64,000 bases of DNA. It comes from Lepeophtheirus salmonis. Lineage: Eukaryota > Arthropoda > Copepoda > Siphonostomatoida > Caligidae. This document shows, one piece after another, positions 24,038 to 37,210 of the stretch. Location of the stretch: positions 37,716,007-37,780,006 of the forward strand of contig NC_052137.2 of assembly GCF_016086655.4 (NCBI RefSeq), in the 5' to 3' direction. Made by a program: the position numbers and the translations under genes. The first letter of the stretch is position 1; each line of letters opens with the position of its first letter. A model generated the notes under the pieces. The model did no database searches. It saw only the letters and a list, made by a program, of their open reading frames with translations, and had not been told where the DNA came from.

Positions 24038-24547
24038 CAGGGGTGTCCCCAGGATTATATATATGTGGGGGTGCTTGGTTCATGGAATTGAATTTTTTTT
24101 ATAAAAAAATCCAAAATTAAATTTCAAATATTAAACTTTTTGAAAATTCCAAAAATCCATATTTACTCTGAAAAAATTTAATTGTTTGGAAAAAAAATAT
24201 GTTCATAAGTAAACGGCTAATCTCAGAAAAAAAAAAATTTTTTTTTTTCAAAAATCCACAGCTTTTCATAAAAAAATTAATTTTTGCCAAAAAAGTTGGA
24301 AAATGACATTTCAAATTTTAAACTTTCGGAGAAAAATTTAAAAAATTCATAGCTATTCAAAGAAAATAAAAAGTTTTGGAAAAAAATTTAAAAAATTAAA
24401 TTCTTTGGAAAAAAAAGTGAAAAATTAAATTAGACTTCAAATATTAAAAAAAAATTGAAAAATATAATTTCAAATATTACATTTTCTAGTAAAAAGCAAA
24501 AATTAGGGAGAGGCCCTTCCAGCCCACCGCCTGTAGGCGCCCCGCAG
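24038..24547. mobile_element. A/T-module element with GC-rich inverted ends
   Basis: Left edge CAGGGGTGTCCCCAGGATT; right edge reads GTAGGCGCCCCGCAG, roughly its inverted counterpart. The interior is made of AAATTTCAAATATTAAA, AAAATCCATA and TTTGGAAAAAAA modules. Lies about 50 bp after the CoA-ligase stop codon, so it may fall in that gene's 3' UTR. Confidence 0.6.
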
Positions 24548-26700
24548 ATAGAGAGTTAGGACTGAACTGGAAGCGAACGCAATCTGCAAGAATGATCGAC
24601 ACAATACCAGTTAGACCGGTAGGAACTTGAAAACAAGTATCCACATTTGTTTTCTTTTTAGGATGTAATTGTGAATATAAGCATTTAAAATTTGTGGGAA
24701 ATCAGAATTTTGAGACTGATACATCTATAATATTTATATATCTTCTTTTTTTTTTTTTTACTTTATGAATATCTTTAATTATGAAAACTTTTACTTTCCC
24801 TATAATATTATTTAGATGTTCAAATTTTAATGTCAATTCTATGTAAGCTAGAAATACATTCCTTATGTTTTGCTTAACATCATATTAGTTAAGTATGATT
24901 ATGAAAAATTTAATATATTCATGTTATATTATTAATTGGGGCATTATTGTTATAAATTGTCTAACGATTTATGAGGTTATTAAATTACGTCTTATTTTAT
25001 TTGTTTGGTTGGTTTTTTTTTGTCTTTTAATATAGTAAAGAATCACAATAAAGTAATTTTTCATTTAATTTTTGTATCTTTATAAATGTACTATTACTTA
25101 TATCTTCCTTTTGCGAAATAAAAAATTTCCTCTTGTCCAAAAAATTTAAAATGTCATAATTTTCTATAAAAAAGGAAATCACATTCCCTTTTTTTACAAA
25201 AATTATTATTTGTTCCAATTTAATCTGTTCTGAAAAACTTTTCATCTAAAATCCTCAGAAATATTTTTCATCTCTTCTAAAAAAATCTATTTGTCAAATT
25301 TGGAGATAATAAAAGAACCAAATATTTTCAGACAAAAAAGCCGAGTCGCCCAATCACCCCTGATTACATCACAATTATATAACTTGCCCCCCCCCCCTTC
25401 CCACTAAAAATACATTACGGCGTCAGTGAGTTCTTTCCTTTCAACTTCTAAACATCTAACTTTTGGCCGTCGAAAGTATGTACTTATTCAATAAATTAAA
25501 TATTCTGCCTTTTTTCATATAATTTCACTCGATAACAATGTGACCTTAATTGTATTGATCGACCTTTCTTCCGAAAAGAGAAATAAGAAGACCCAAAATC
25601 AGTCTGTAGTCAATTATTTCCAATTTTTATTGACTATTCTTCATTTAAAAAGAAGAAAATGTTCACATCTTAACAAAAAACTCATAAGAACTTAACCAAT
25701 TAACTTTCAGAATGAAAAACAAGGCATACCCTTTTTTGGAAATTCACGACATTATCATCACCGATTTTGACAATTTTTTGAAGACTGTTTATCCCTAAAA
25801 GCAATAACAAAAAGAGACATTGTGTGTGAAATTTTAGACTTGTAGGAATACGAGGGGTCAATTGAGAGTCCCTCAAAGTTCGGACATTTTTGAAGGATCC
25901 TCATAATTTAATGTGGCATATCATGAAAATGGAAAAAAAAAATCATTTCTGTTTAGATTATCTTATTACTAAAGTTGACATGTTTGTAAAGAAAAAAATA
26001 CCTTTAAAAATTAGAAAAGGAAAAACTGTTGTTACTTGTGTTCTTTTTTCCGTATTGTTAATTATTTAATAGATCGTCGTGATTTTAACATTTCCGTCTA
26101 AAGTAAGCATTCTTGCCTATCTTTGGTGGATAGCGTTTTAAAAATGCATGAAAATAAATATATAATGAATTAAAATATGATAACAGTATTTTCCCTACGC
26201 CAATGCTATTTCAATTGTAGCAGTAATTCATTTTCTTTCCCAAAATCACGTCTTCTCTTTAGAAATATGTCAACTCTAATTATGACTTTATGTTTTGGAA
26301 TCATTTTGGTGAAGTAATTTGAAAATTTGCAGCAACCTTCTTCTGTGAATGAGGTCAGTCCTTTCAAAAAAAAATCTGGAAAGTTTAAAACATGTTCTGG
26401 CATTGAATAAAATTGAATTTGTTATTATCGTTCCTTATTAACTTTATAAAATGGTATATAAAGTTTAAGACAATATAACTTTTTCACCGTTTTTGCCCCT
26501 CCCCTCTCTCTTTGATGGTAAATCTTTTATATCCGTCTGTCAATCAGATCAGACAAGTATTTTAACTTTTTTTGAATGATCATAATTTTGTACCACGCCT
26601 CAATCTCAAGATGCATAAATAGAATAAAAAGTAATTTGCCGTTTCGTGTGTATGATGTACACAGGAATGCCTCTAAGAATTACCTGTACATAAGTAAGTA
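24548..26700. other. Gene-free AT-rich stretch
   Basis: No supported gene. Contains a C13-type run near 25387 and an AAAAAAGCCGAGTCGCCC motif near 25335 shared with other elements here. Confidence 0.4.
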
Positions 26701-26714
26701 GTCCAATTATGTAC

Positions 26715-27290
26715 AAGGTGCGGTTAAAAAAATCCTTACAGTTTCAATCTAACACTTCATCAAGATATATTTCAGCAACCAATTGTAATAGGGTATGCCA
26801 ATAAAATTAAAATAACTCATATGAAATCTTAGCTACCCTAATCATTGATGTAGCCCGCCTTGGCAGCAATGGTGGCTTCCAGGTAGACACGGAAGGCCTT
26901 GAACCCATTGCAGATGTATTGTGCTAAGACATGGCATCCCAGTGCTGGTTGACAATGTCCTTGAGGTTGTTGATGTTTGGGTTACGGGCGGTGCAGGCAT
27001 TGGATTTACAATACACCCAAAAAGTGAAGTCCAATAGGTTGGCATCTGGTGAGTAGGGGGGTACATTTTCTTTGGCCAGAAAGGCAAATTGTCCTCCAAC
27101 CACTTCTGGGCCTTTTTGAAAGTGTGTGTAGGTGCACCATCATCCTTCGTGTCCGGGTAATTGGTATGAACCCATGGTAACAACTTTTCGTCTGTAGGTT
27201 TCTTGCCAGCGTCCAAAAGCGCGAGGACCGAAATCCGTTGGTCATCACCGCACCCGGTATGTAGGTATTGTAGGGTTTTAAATCCTAAGC
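26715..27290 (-). pseudogene. Internally deleted Tc1/mariner-type transposase
   Basis: Reading on the minus strand, the 5' part gives DDQRISVLALLDAGKKPT, the N-terminal helix-turn-helix start of this transposase family. It then jumps directly to a late segment: KLLPWVHTNYPDTKDDGAPT and FKKAQKWLEDNLPFWPKKM. After a frame change comes YSPDANLLDFTFWVYCKSNA. About the middle half of the protein is missing, so the copy is dead. The breakpoint differs from that in the copies at 6838 and 36555. Possible outer ends with a GGTGCGGTTAAAAAAATCC-like phrase lie near 26717. Confidence 0.8.
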
Positions 27291-27429
27291 ATAGTTAAGT
27301 TTGCATTATTTTTTTTATCTTTTTTTTTTGTTCTTGGCAAACTGAACATTGTATTTAAATCTGGAATCATTATTACTTCATTCTTGAGGAAACCATATAT
27401 AAGTATAAAATGTAACCTTCAAGTGTTGG

Positions 27430-27680
27430 ATTTAGAGTAGAATTGATGATAGAAAATGGATAAATTCCTGCCAATGTCCTTGATTGATAAGGAATGGATT
27501 TAGTTTGAATTATTTCCTCTCATAGCTCCTGTGTGTAGCTAATCAAATGATATGTCATAGAATATTCTTCAAATTGTCAGGGTGACCATGTTAATTTTCG
27601 GTTTCTTCTTTTTTAAATGCACAAAATGCTTACGATTTACACCCCTTGGCATGTGCATATTGTACTCTATAGTATAATTA
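27430..27680 (+). repeat. Dispersed ~400-bp repeat family, copy 2
   Basis: Landmarks GTAGAATTGATGAT, TTCCTGCCAATGTCC, CTTCAAATTGTCAGGGTGAC and TTTTCGGTTTCTTCTTTTTT are shared with the other copies. Confidence 0.7.
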
Positions 27681-28512
27681 TGAAAAAATATATATAATTG
27701 TTCACTAGAACAACTAAATTGGGGCCCATTTAAGTTATTTTTATTATTATATAGTACTAGTACTTTATAAAATCTCATCTGATTAAGGGTTGTAAATATT
27801 TTTTTTATAATCATAAACATAACATATATATTTATGTACCTCCTTGTCATAAATTATTTTCGCCTTTTGATATAACTTTTATCGTTTAATCAACACATGC
27901 TGTTAATAATTTTCTTTTATTGTGTTTAACCTTCAAAATAAAGTTAATAACTAAAACATAATAATTAATTGCAATATTCGTATAATAGGAAAAATGTTTT
28001 TATCAAATTGAAATACAAAATATCGTGAAGGCATCATCGCCTCAAATATTGATCAAAAATCCTTTTGGATCTTCTTTCCAAGATAATCTTTTTTTTTTAG
28101 TACCCATACTCTTTATGAGAGCTATTGTAGATATGTGTTGTCTTTGTATAAACACTAGGAAGAGTTAAGATACGCAAGTATTTTATCTTATATTGACACT
28201 GACAATCAATTATGGATACTTAAAGTGCAATTTCCAACACACCCAAACGGTTAATAAGAAGAACGTCTTAATAGTAAAAGACGATATTTCGTAGAAGAAT
28301 ACAAGTACAGCGTACCGAATAATAATACTTATTTTGTTAACACTTGACCATCAGACTATAGAGGTAATGGGGTTTTATTGTAGAAGCGAGATTCTAAAGT
28401 TATTTTTCTGAAATGCAGTCAGACGTTATCTTGATTGTAGTAGTATGGAGCCTTTGTTTGCCGTCAAAAATATAAAAATTGCTTAAAATGGGTTAATATA
28501 ATATTTTATATA

Positions 28513-29060
28513 ATGAACCTGAGTTTTTATGGGTGCGATTTATGAAAATCCCTCAATTGTTTCATTTTATAATATACAAAAAAACGAATTTTTTCAATTC
28601 ATTTTCATAATTTGAAATTTGTAAAATCCTTTGAAGGCAAATGACTCCACAAATAATGATACTAGATAGCTTCAATCGGTATCATCTGTCACAATGTCAT
28701 ACAATAATTTTAAATTGATGCAGTTTATTTAAATTGAAACTGGATTTATTTCGGGGAAAAACAACGTTTTTAAGGCCTTTGTAAAATAACCAATACCTAA
28801 TTATTTAATCAATAAAACATCAGCAATTATCAAATAAGTAATGCTTTTAATGTAATTTCGCATCTTGATGTATGGAATAGTTGTTCCTTTAAAACCTCTT
28901 CATAAAAAGTTATTTAAAGAGAAACAGGAAAATCCTGGGTTATTAAAATAACAAAGTATTGCATGAACAATGATAAACGTCGCCTATCTGATATGATTTT
29001 CTAAATTTCAATTTTAAGTGTATACCATCGTTATAAAAAAACTTTCCTGATTTACAAAAC
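28513..29060 (+). repeat. Interspersed ~550-bp repeat, copy 2
   Basis: Direct-orientation partner of 5625-6170, with the same landmarks in order from GAGTTTTTATGGGTGCGATT through AAAAGTTATTTAAAGAGAAA to a final ACAAAACTTGCTTTATTATC. Confidence 0.8.
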
Positions 29061-30439
29061 TTGCTTTATTATCTTATGGAAAAAGAAATCTATAGTACAT
29101 CACACTGTAAAATCCTAACTTAATTCTAACTTGTTTTTTGTGCTAAAGGGTCACATATGCTAAATCCTTAGTAAAGGTCCTATCTAAATGGAACAAATAA
29201 ATTACTATTTTTACAGATAATAGTAAAAGGTAGCTATTATAAGGTTATTATTTATATACATCCATAATTGTATATTTTACTATAGATCAAAGACAGTAAA
29301 TATAATTATGTTTCGTATGTTATGTATAATTAATAACTATAATCAATATATTATGAGCTTTAATGACAAAACATACCTTTAGTCCTGAAATAATTAATCA
29401 ATTATCAGTTCATTTGATTGTTTTGTACATAAAGAAATATAGAATATACATTCATTCGTTTAGAGAAGGAAAATATAAGTAAGTACTTTAAGGCATAACA
29501 ATGAAAAAAATATATATCAGCGTGAGTTCTGATAGATTTTAAATTTTAAAAGAATTTTAGTAATTATTTCTCTATTTTTTGATAGAGGTTGCAAAGTAGG
29601 TGAATATAATAAATATTCTTATTTTTTTGTTTCACTAAAACTTCATTATGTGATCATCATTGAAAATTAAATAATGCATTTATCTTTGGGGGGGGGCTTT
29701 AATATGGTCATAAGAATTTAAATATATAATTTACCGATTTTACCAGAAACAACCCATATTTTAAAGTTCAAACCTTTTCGAATAACTTATTACACTCCTT
29801 GATATTTAAAATAAAATATACTCTTCTTTCATCAATCTAAAAGAAAAGAAAATTGGAGCATTTAATTCTGTGACCATGACATACAATTTGAGTATTCAGT
29901 GAGTACTTTGTCTGAATTGAGTGAAACGTCTGTTCTTTTCCAAGAAATCTTGCTAATTGTCGTGAAAAAGAATTTAAAAAGTAAAATTGTTTTAATTTAA
30001 GAGCTATTTAGCCAGTAAAAAATAATTTATGTATGAAATTACGTCGCCGGGTACACCCTATAAAGTGATCCATACACCAATACAATATAATAATAAAAAA
30101 GAATATTGTATGCAAGGAACACTGTAAAAAATAAATTAAATCTTCCAGACGTTCAGCTTAACTAAAAAAAAGCGGGAAGTACTTTATGCAAAGTTTATAT
30201 GAATTTGACTATAAATGAGGTTTAACTACTAAGTAAAGTACTCCTATCTTTATCAAATCATATAATTTTTTCTATCTCAGTCTTTTATTATTTACATTTT
30301 ATTCTTGAGAAGATAATGTCCAAGTATTGAGTGAGTAGCTACGTGTGAGTGTCCTCATTTTTGGAAAAATCTAAACCTGAGGTGGCTAAAAAAACTAATG
30401 AAGCGAAGAAGTTTGGGCAAAGATAATCAAATACGCATT
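29061..30439. other. Gene-free AT-rich stretch
   Basis: No supported gene. A G-run near 29690 and a CGCCGGGTACACCCTATAAAG phrase near 30046 hint at repeat edges only. Confidence 0.4.
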
Positions 30440-31258
30440 CGAAAGATCAACTAAATGTGGATTCTCAGACAGAATATTTTCTGGAACGAAGGAAGTTTTT
30501 AAAGTAATAAAGACCTAGGGTAATCATTGGTTTAGAATGACAGTTTCTTGGGAAAGTTCAATAGTTGGTACTCTCATTGTCTTAGGTCCTGATGAACCAC
30601 TCTACTTTAACCCACTCCTTAGAAGAGGAAAAATTGCCGATTGGGTTCTTCACGCTGGAGTCACATCCATGACTCGTGCTACTAATTTCCTACAATAAGG
30701 CCCCAAATCTCCTTCTTTATAGGAATTGGTTCAGTGGAAAGTAAAAAAAAAAAGCATGACTGGAAAAAAAATCAACACCAAGTTTGTTGGTGGTAAGCTC
30801 TGGAAGAACCTTAATATGGAAGAAGAAGCAATCAACCAAAGAATAATACAATCAAACCCATTTACTACATGCTCACAGAAGTGGCTTCGGTACAGGTTGG
30901 CGACATCCTCGATATATACCAGCAAGTCAAATAAAACGGACCATTGATGTTTGGTTTTTTTTTCTGCAAAGAATCAGTAGAATCTTTGTTCCACTTATTT
31001 TATTTCTGTGATCGAGTAAGACCTCTGTTGTCAATAGTGGACAGTATCATTACCGATAAGTTAGAAATAAGTCTCAAGGCGTCATACTGGCTCATTGCTC
31101 GTACAATGAGGGGAGATAATGATTTTAAAGTGGAGGCTATAATAACAAAGACTCTCACAATAATTTACGCATGCAGATCCAAAAAGGACTCCTCTTCCTA
31201 CAGGTCTAAACACAACAATCGTGAGATATATAGACTCAACGAACTTTTAAACTATTAG
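30440..31258 (+). pseudogene. LINE-type retrotransposon, 3' end of ORF2 (decayed)
   Basis: Consecutive plus-frame pieces resemble the region after the reverse transcriptase in non-LTR elements. These are MGPDEPLYFNPLLR-like text (about 30570-30620), then KIADWVLHAGVTSM (30632-30673), then VQVGDILDIYQQVK. A zf-RVT-like ESVESLFHLFYFCDRVRPLL follows (30960-31030) and runs on to a stop at 31258. Only the last 315 bases are open. The reverse transcriptase and endonuclease themselves are absent, as expected for a 5'-truncated copy with mutations. Confidence 0.65.
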
Positions 31259-34200
31259 ACATTTTTTTTTATAAAGGGAACTTCTATCCCATTTTGTAAT
31301 AACTTTTAAATCTTTAAAGCTTTTTTAATTAACTTGAAAAAACTATGTTTTTTATTAATTTGTTTTTTTTTAATTTAAATTGTTAATCTTTGGTAGGATA
31401 TTTTTGTATATGTAGAAAAAATAATTATTATTTCTATACTCTGATGAGAAAGCTGGAATAAACCATAATAATAATAAAAAAGTAAATACATACAGTTTCA
31501 TAATGAAAAAAAAGAGCACATTAAAAAAAATTATTTTATAGAATGATGGCGTTTTTGAAAAAAACGCTAAAAAATAATAAAATTATTTTACAACAAATTA
31601 GATTTTTAAATGAGAAGGAGTTTTAAATAATGTTGATTCTAATAGATGATAAATAGATCCTATGGAAAGGGTTTTTTAAAGATTGAAAAGGATAGGAAAC
31701 AATAGGTATTTATTTAGTGAATGAAATAAAGAGAAATACATTTTAAACCAAATAGGTATGAGGAAAGAAAGGATTTGTCTTGAAGGAATTAGTCTGGGAT
31801 CAGGATAGATTACCGAATAACAGGAGGTTTGACTACTATTTTGAATGAAGAAAAACAGAGTGGTAACCAACACAACAATCTTGAGGTATTGTGTATGGTA
31901 AAATATATATAGAGACGTTCCAATACCATAGTTTTTTTAATTAGAAGTATTAAAAATAGAACAAGAACATCCTGTAACTATTGAATTTATAGCAAAAAAT
32001 AAGAAGAAAAACATACAATAACTTTTTCTAAATAAAAAGTTTTACAAATAGGTTATATGTGAATCTTATCTATGCATTATTTTAAAGTATATATATGACC
32101 AAAAAAAAAATACAAAATAACAAAGAAAGCAATTAAATATGTTGATCATTTGTAAAGATTTTTGTAAGACAAGCTTTAAAAAAGATTCTAAGTGATAATT
32201 AATTCTACTTTCATTAAACCGAAATTAAAACCCAAAAATTACACTTTTATTTTAACAGAAGTTTGTAATATAAATATTTATGGCCTACCAATGAATATAT
32301 AAGTTTAATTTGACTACTTATTATGTAACACATAATAATTCATTTCATTATTATCCAACAAGAAATATTATTGTTTAGAGTAGAATAGTTGTAAAATGAA
32401 AGATAATTATTAAAACAATCATATAATAAATTTCTTTAAGGATATAAAGAGTAATATTTTTCTGCGTTGATAAATATACAAAAATAATTAATAAAAAAAA
32501 ATATTTTTCATTCTCCTAAACAGTTTTTGGGTGTTAATCTCAGAGAAAACAGACTCGCATGCTTCATAAATATGAATAAAGATGTTTAAAAAGCTATTAT
32601 AAAAGAGGGGCCAGGTATTTTATAGTTGTTACCCTATTCAGGAAGAGTACTTCCTGCCATAATATATGTTTTTATTTACCAAAGCTGTAATCATTATTCT
32701 TTTATTCCTTTGCTTTTTATCATTACTGCGCCAGCTCAAAGTCAATGGAGTCCAAAAGTAAATTAGTGTTGTCATAGATTAAGGAATAACTTATAGGAAA
32801 GGATATCTTGCCTTAGACATGAATATAAATAGATCAAGACATTTCTTATTTCCCATTGACTCGGAGCATGAGGACTTGTACTCGGAACCAGAAAAATCCA
32901 GAGCATGAGGAATCGTGACCACAAAGCGATCATCAGTACACATTTAATTTATTCGTACAAATTTCCCTATAAAAGAGGTTTTATATGGAATGAATGGATA
33001 ACATTGTTGATTTATTGATTGTATCACTATTTTATTCATACAATTGAGACTTAATTGAAGTGCTCGTCGTAGTAATCAATCTTTTACGATCATCAGAATT
33101 AAGAAAGAACATTTTTACTTCAGAGATATGAGTGTATGTTTTTCGAAGTAATTAGGAAAGAGTGCTGCTATTCTATTCAGACCATGGGTGAGACAAGTGA
33201 CATGCAACATCATTGGAAATGTTGATTACGATGTTTGACTGTTTTTATACAATAAGCTGTACTATCGATAATGAAACCCGTCAGTCTTTCGCCACAGAAA
33301 TCGGATCCCAAAACGTTGTTAAGACTTTTAACTTCAATTCGTGTGATTTTTCTATTTCAACCTTCTTAACCTCTTCCAATTGTATTAAATAAAGCCAACC
33401 TATCAATATTGCAGTTATTGGGCCTTTAGTTTCGTCTAAGACAAGAAGATTATCATTTCCTACAAGTTCTTTCTTAATGTTAATGTTAATTATATTCTTT
33501 GAATAAAGCTGTTAATTGTTATTGTCAATACAGATTTTCTTATGGTGCTCAAATTTGGATTTTCTAAAGGCTTGGATCCCAAAACTATAAAGCCCACATG
33601 ACATAAATCTGATACCCTTGCATAAATTTAGACTTTTTTCCCTTTAAAAAGGATTTAAATTAATATTTATATATAACAATTATACGATAAAATTGAATGT
33701 TATTTAATGTTAAAAATTAAATATAATGTTATACTCATTTTATCTTGTTACAAGCAGAATATTTTGTTTAGAACATGTTAGAATTCTTCATAAAAAAGTC
33801 AGTTATATTGAAAGTGTAGGTAGAATATGTAAGCCTTAGAATGAATACATTTTAAAAAATTAAGCTACCTGTAATATACGCATTATATTTTATACAAATG
33901 GAAATATGTGTTTAATTTTCTCTTAAGTTAAGGAAGACTACAAGGTATAAAATTAACTTGATTTAATAGTTTTAAATTGTGCAACATTTTTAATCAAACT
34001 TCAGAAATTTCCATCACAATTATACGTCTAAACAGTTTGGCTTGTCTTTTTTTTTTCTTTTTTTTTTGGGGGGGGTATTAATGATGACGAAGGAATTGTT
34101 CTTTGGCATCCTATATCATATAAAAGCGATTCTTGGCAATACCAATTTTGTTGTTAAGAGACTAACATGATTTCAATATTTAGAGGAAATGAAAATTTAA

Positions 34201-34480
34201 TATTGTAATATCAAAGATTCATATCATCAACTCTTCCCATTCCTTTATTGAGAGCAATACCATTTTAAGACACAAATGATCTAGGACTAGATCATTTTCT
34301 TCAAATTTGAACATTTGGGAAAACATTCCATCTTTTTAAAAACTGATTAAGATAATAGATTAATATTGTAATTATTCTTCGCTATACAACATTGGTTTGG
34401 AAATTATGGTTATGATAAATAGTTTATGTTGAACTAAGACTTGTGTTTAGGATCGACTTCAAAGTAATTTCCTGCCAATA
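31259..34480. other. Gene-free AT-rich stretch
   Basis: No supported gene. A short direct duplication of GAGCATGAGGA occurs at about 32867 and 32902. A G9 run after a T/C tract lies near 34060. Confidence 0.4.
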
Positions 34481-34499
34481 TTTTTAATATATACGGAGT

Positions 34500-34840
34500 A
34501 GGATTTGTGTTTACTTTCTTTCCAATTCTCTCAGGGCTGTTCACAGCTAACCTGATAAAACGTCATGGCAGTTGAGCCGCTCTTCACCAAAAATTCTTCA
34601 AATTGTCAGGGTTACCACATTAACTTTCGGTTTCTTTTTTTAGTATACTGGTGGATTGCATTTTGAACATCTTTCAATATGAACAATGATGTAAATCCAG
34701 TGATTTTTTTAGCTGGCCCATAAATTTGTAATTGGTAGTGTAAAGAATGAATTTTCTTTTCCTTAGAAGTTGACATTATTATTTAATTCCGGAATAGTGA
34801 ACATCCTTTCCTTAGTATAGATTCAATTACGCCAAATGCG
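34500..34840 (+). repeat. Dispersed ~400-bp repeat family, copy 3 (rearranged)
   Basis: First half carries ACAGCTAACCTGATAAAACGTCATGGCAG-type text and CTTCAAATTGTCAGGGTTACC. Second half carries ATGAATTTTCTTTTCCTTAG and AATTCCGGAATAGTGAAC, which in other copies comes first. The order is swapped, so this is two adjoining partial copies or a tandem junction. Confidence 0.65.
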
Positions 34841-35779
34841 ACTATGTTGAATAATAATAAATATAAAATTATTCAGCATTCAGTTGGGATTGGTTTTTAT
34901 TAAAAGCGGATAATTCGTTTAGTAGAAACTTCATTTTTTTTAAATCGTGTTGGTTGTTAAATAGAGGTAATATTTAGGGGTGGGGGTGGAGGTCATGGCC
35001 TCTTACTTTTTGAGATTTTTCAAATATCATACAGCAGCAAAACACTGTTGTTTTTTTAGAATTATTCCATTCTCAAAAACGGCGTACAGAGTTTTTTAAA
35101 TTATTCATTCATTAATTAATCATTGCTGCTATTTTTCGAAGTTGAATAATTAAAAATGGAGTTGCCTCAAGTGAAGTTGAACTGATTTGATCATTTCTAT
35201 ACTCAACACAACACTAATACAACTTTACTATACTTTTACAATTTTATATAGCATGTATTTAAATATAAGATTTATTCAAAAGTTCACATATATAATATAG
35301 TATATATTTTATAAGGAATAAAAATATTCAATGGCAATCAAACACTAAATAATATAAAAATCAAAAAAGTCGATTGAATTTTCTTGAGGGATCTTTAACT
35401 TTGTTTTCTCTCCTCAATAAATAAGTTATAAGAAAAATCCATTAAATTTTACCAATCGATATTATTACTAAGGTATGCATAAAGCTGTATATTGGAAATC
35501 TAATTTTTTTTAAAGAGTGTACTGTTGTGTTAGTAAGCACATGAGTGTCTTAAAGTCGGTTCATTGATGGACGCAAAGAAGTTTGCACCTTTCCTCTTTT
35601 TGTTGTATACGGTTTTTCACTGTAGTACCCAGCATTGCCCGGAGTGATTAGGCGTCAGCAAAAAGATATTTTTTTCTTTAATAATATAGAGTATAAATAC
35701 CCAAGAAATAATTAGTGTTATTCTTCGTTTTTATGAGCACACTAGTACGTAACTACTCACTCCCTTAAGACCGATCTAA

Positions 35780-36385
35780 AAAATAAATCGGTCTCAGTCC
35801 AAGTCTCAACACTAGTTTGTATCATAAGCAGGCTCCTCTACATTTTGATACTAAAAAATTTAATTTTTTAACCCGTTGTTACTTACTTGAATCAAAATTT
35901 TCAGGACCTACTTTTAGACAGATGTGGGAAGTGGGGACTTGGGCTCGAGACCATATTTTGAAGGCTTGAAACTTGACTTAGATTCAAAAACTACGATTCG
36001 CAACTCAACTTGGATTCAAAAACTCAGACTCGAGAGTTGAATTGTACTCGAAAGTTCAGACCTTAAGAGTAAACAAAACATTTTATGATATTTTTCTTGT
36101 CGAAAGACTTCATTGGGATTCAGACCATTTTTTAACAAATTATCTCACAATCGTTTCTATTTTTCCAAAGAGTTATAGATATATATAAAATACTCTTTAT
36201 TGCACCCTATACATTGGAATGGTAAAAGCATAAAATATATTTCCCAGGGTCATTTTTTTTTTTACTGTACTTTTTAAACTATACTGTTTTTCCTGAGGAC
36301 TTGAAAAGGTTTAAGAACTTGGACTTGTGAGAAAAGACTTGAGACTCGACTTGGACTCTTTGTACAAAAAAAAATCCCCACCACT
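35780..36385. repeat. Degenerate CTTGGACTTGAGACTCGA-type repeat region
   Basis: Short phrases recur many times: GACTTGGGCTCGAGACC, AACTTGACTTAGATTCAAAAACT, CAACTTGGATTCAAAAACTC, AGACTTGAGACTCGACTTGGACTC. The last group near 36330 is roughly the inverse of the group near 35930, so this may be a decayed TIR element. Noncoding. Confidence 0.5.
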
Positions 36386-36554
36386 ACTTTTCAATAAGTT
36401 GCATAGAGAAAAAATAACATTTTTTATTTTCCATACCGAGTGATCAATTAAAATCTGAACACTTTGAATATTAAAATTCAACGGTATAATTCATAAATTA
36501 ACAATAGAATTTCAACAAAATTAATACAATAAATAGATTTGTGTCTGAGCTCTC

Positions 36555-37210
36555 TTAGTCATAAATATAGCCGCCCTTGAGGCCAATTATGGCTTCCAGG
36601 CGGCGACGGAAGGCCTGGCACCCACTGCAGATGTAGTCCTCTCTCATGGTGACCCAGTGCTGGCTGATCGTGGCTTTGAGGGCCTTGGTGTTGGGATGAC
36701 GGACACTACAGGTCTTTGCCTCAACATGCACCCAAAAGGTGTAGTCAAGGGGATTGGCATCGGGGCTGTAGGGAGGGGGGTTAGTAAGTGTCAAAAAAAA
36801 GATTTCAAAAGAACTCAAAAGACTCATTAAAAGAGAGGCTTGCAACGGAGGAGATGAGTTTCTTTCATTACTGATGTCAAAAGTGGCCTCTCTGCCCTCA
36901 CAAGGCTCTTTCCACCCACTTTTTTATAGCTCTCTGGAAATTCTTCTATTAAACATCGAGATCTCTTGCATGTGCCCTCATGGACTTGAGGGGATTGACC
37001 TTAGCTGTGTTCTTTCACTTCTCCGGATCCAGTTTGGGCTTTTGACAGAGCCCTTCTTCCTCACCAACATTTCTAACTTGCTGACGGCATAGACAGTGGA
37101 CATGGATACTCCCAACTGCTTGGAGTCCGCAAATGGAAATTCGTCGATCACGTTCTAGTATCATTTTCATTATTGAATTAGTAAGTGTGCAGATATCAAT
37201 GGACCACACA
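36555..37210 (-). pseudogene. Internally deleted Tc1/mariner-type transposase
   Basis: On the minus strand the 5' part reads ERDRRISICGLQAVG, then GVSMSTVYAVSKLEMLVRKK in another frame, then KKVGGKSLVRAERPLL. This abruptly joins LLMSLLSSFEIFFL, followed by the C-terminal PPYSPDANPLDYTFWVHVEA with the RHPNTKALK and FRRRLEAIIGLKGGYI regions. The DDE-fold core carrying the first catalytic acidic residues is missing, so only the last acidic motif remains. A TIR-like AGTGATCAATTAAAATCTGA phrase sits near 36440. The organisation resembles the copy at 6838-7190. Confidence 0.85.

Noticed and set aside
22861..25400. Homopolymer and dinucleotide runs as possible regulatory sites
   Set aside because: Simple A/T, C and G runs are frequent across the window and carry no specific signal.
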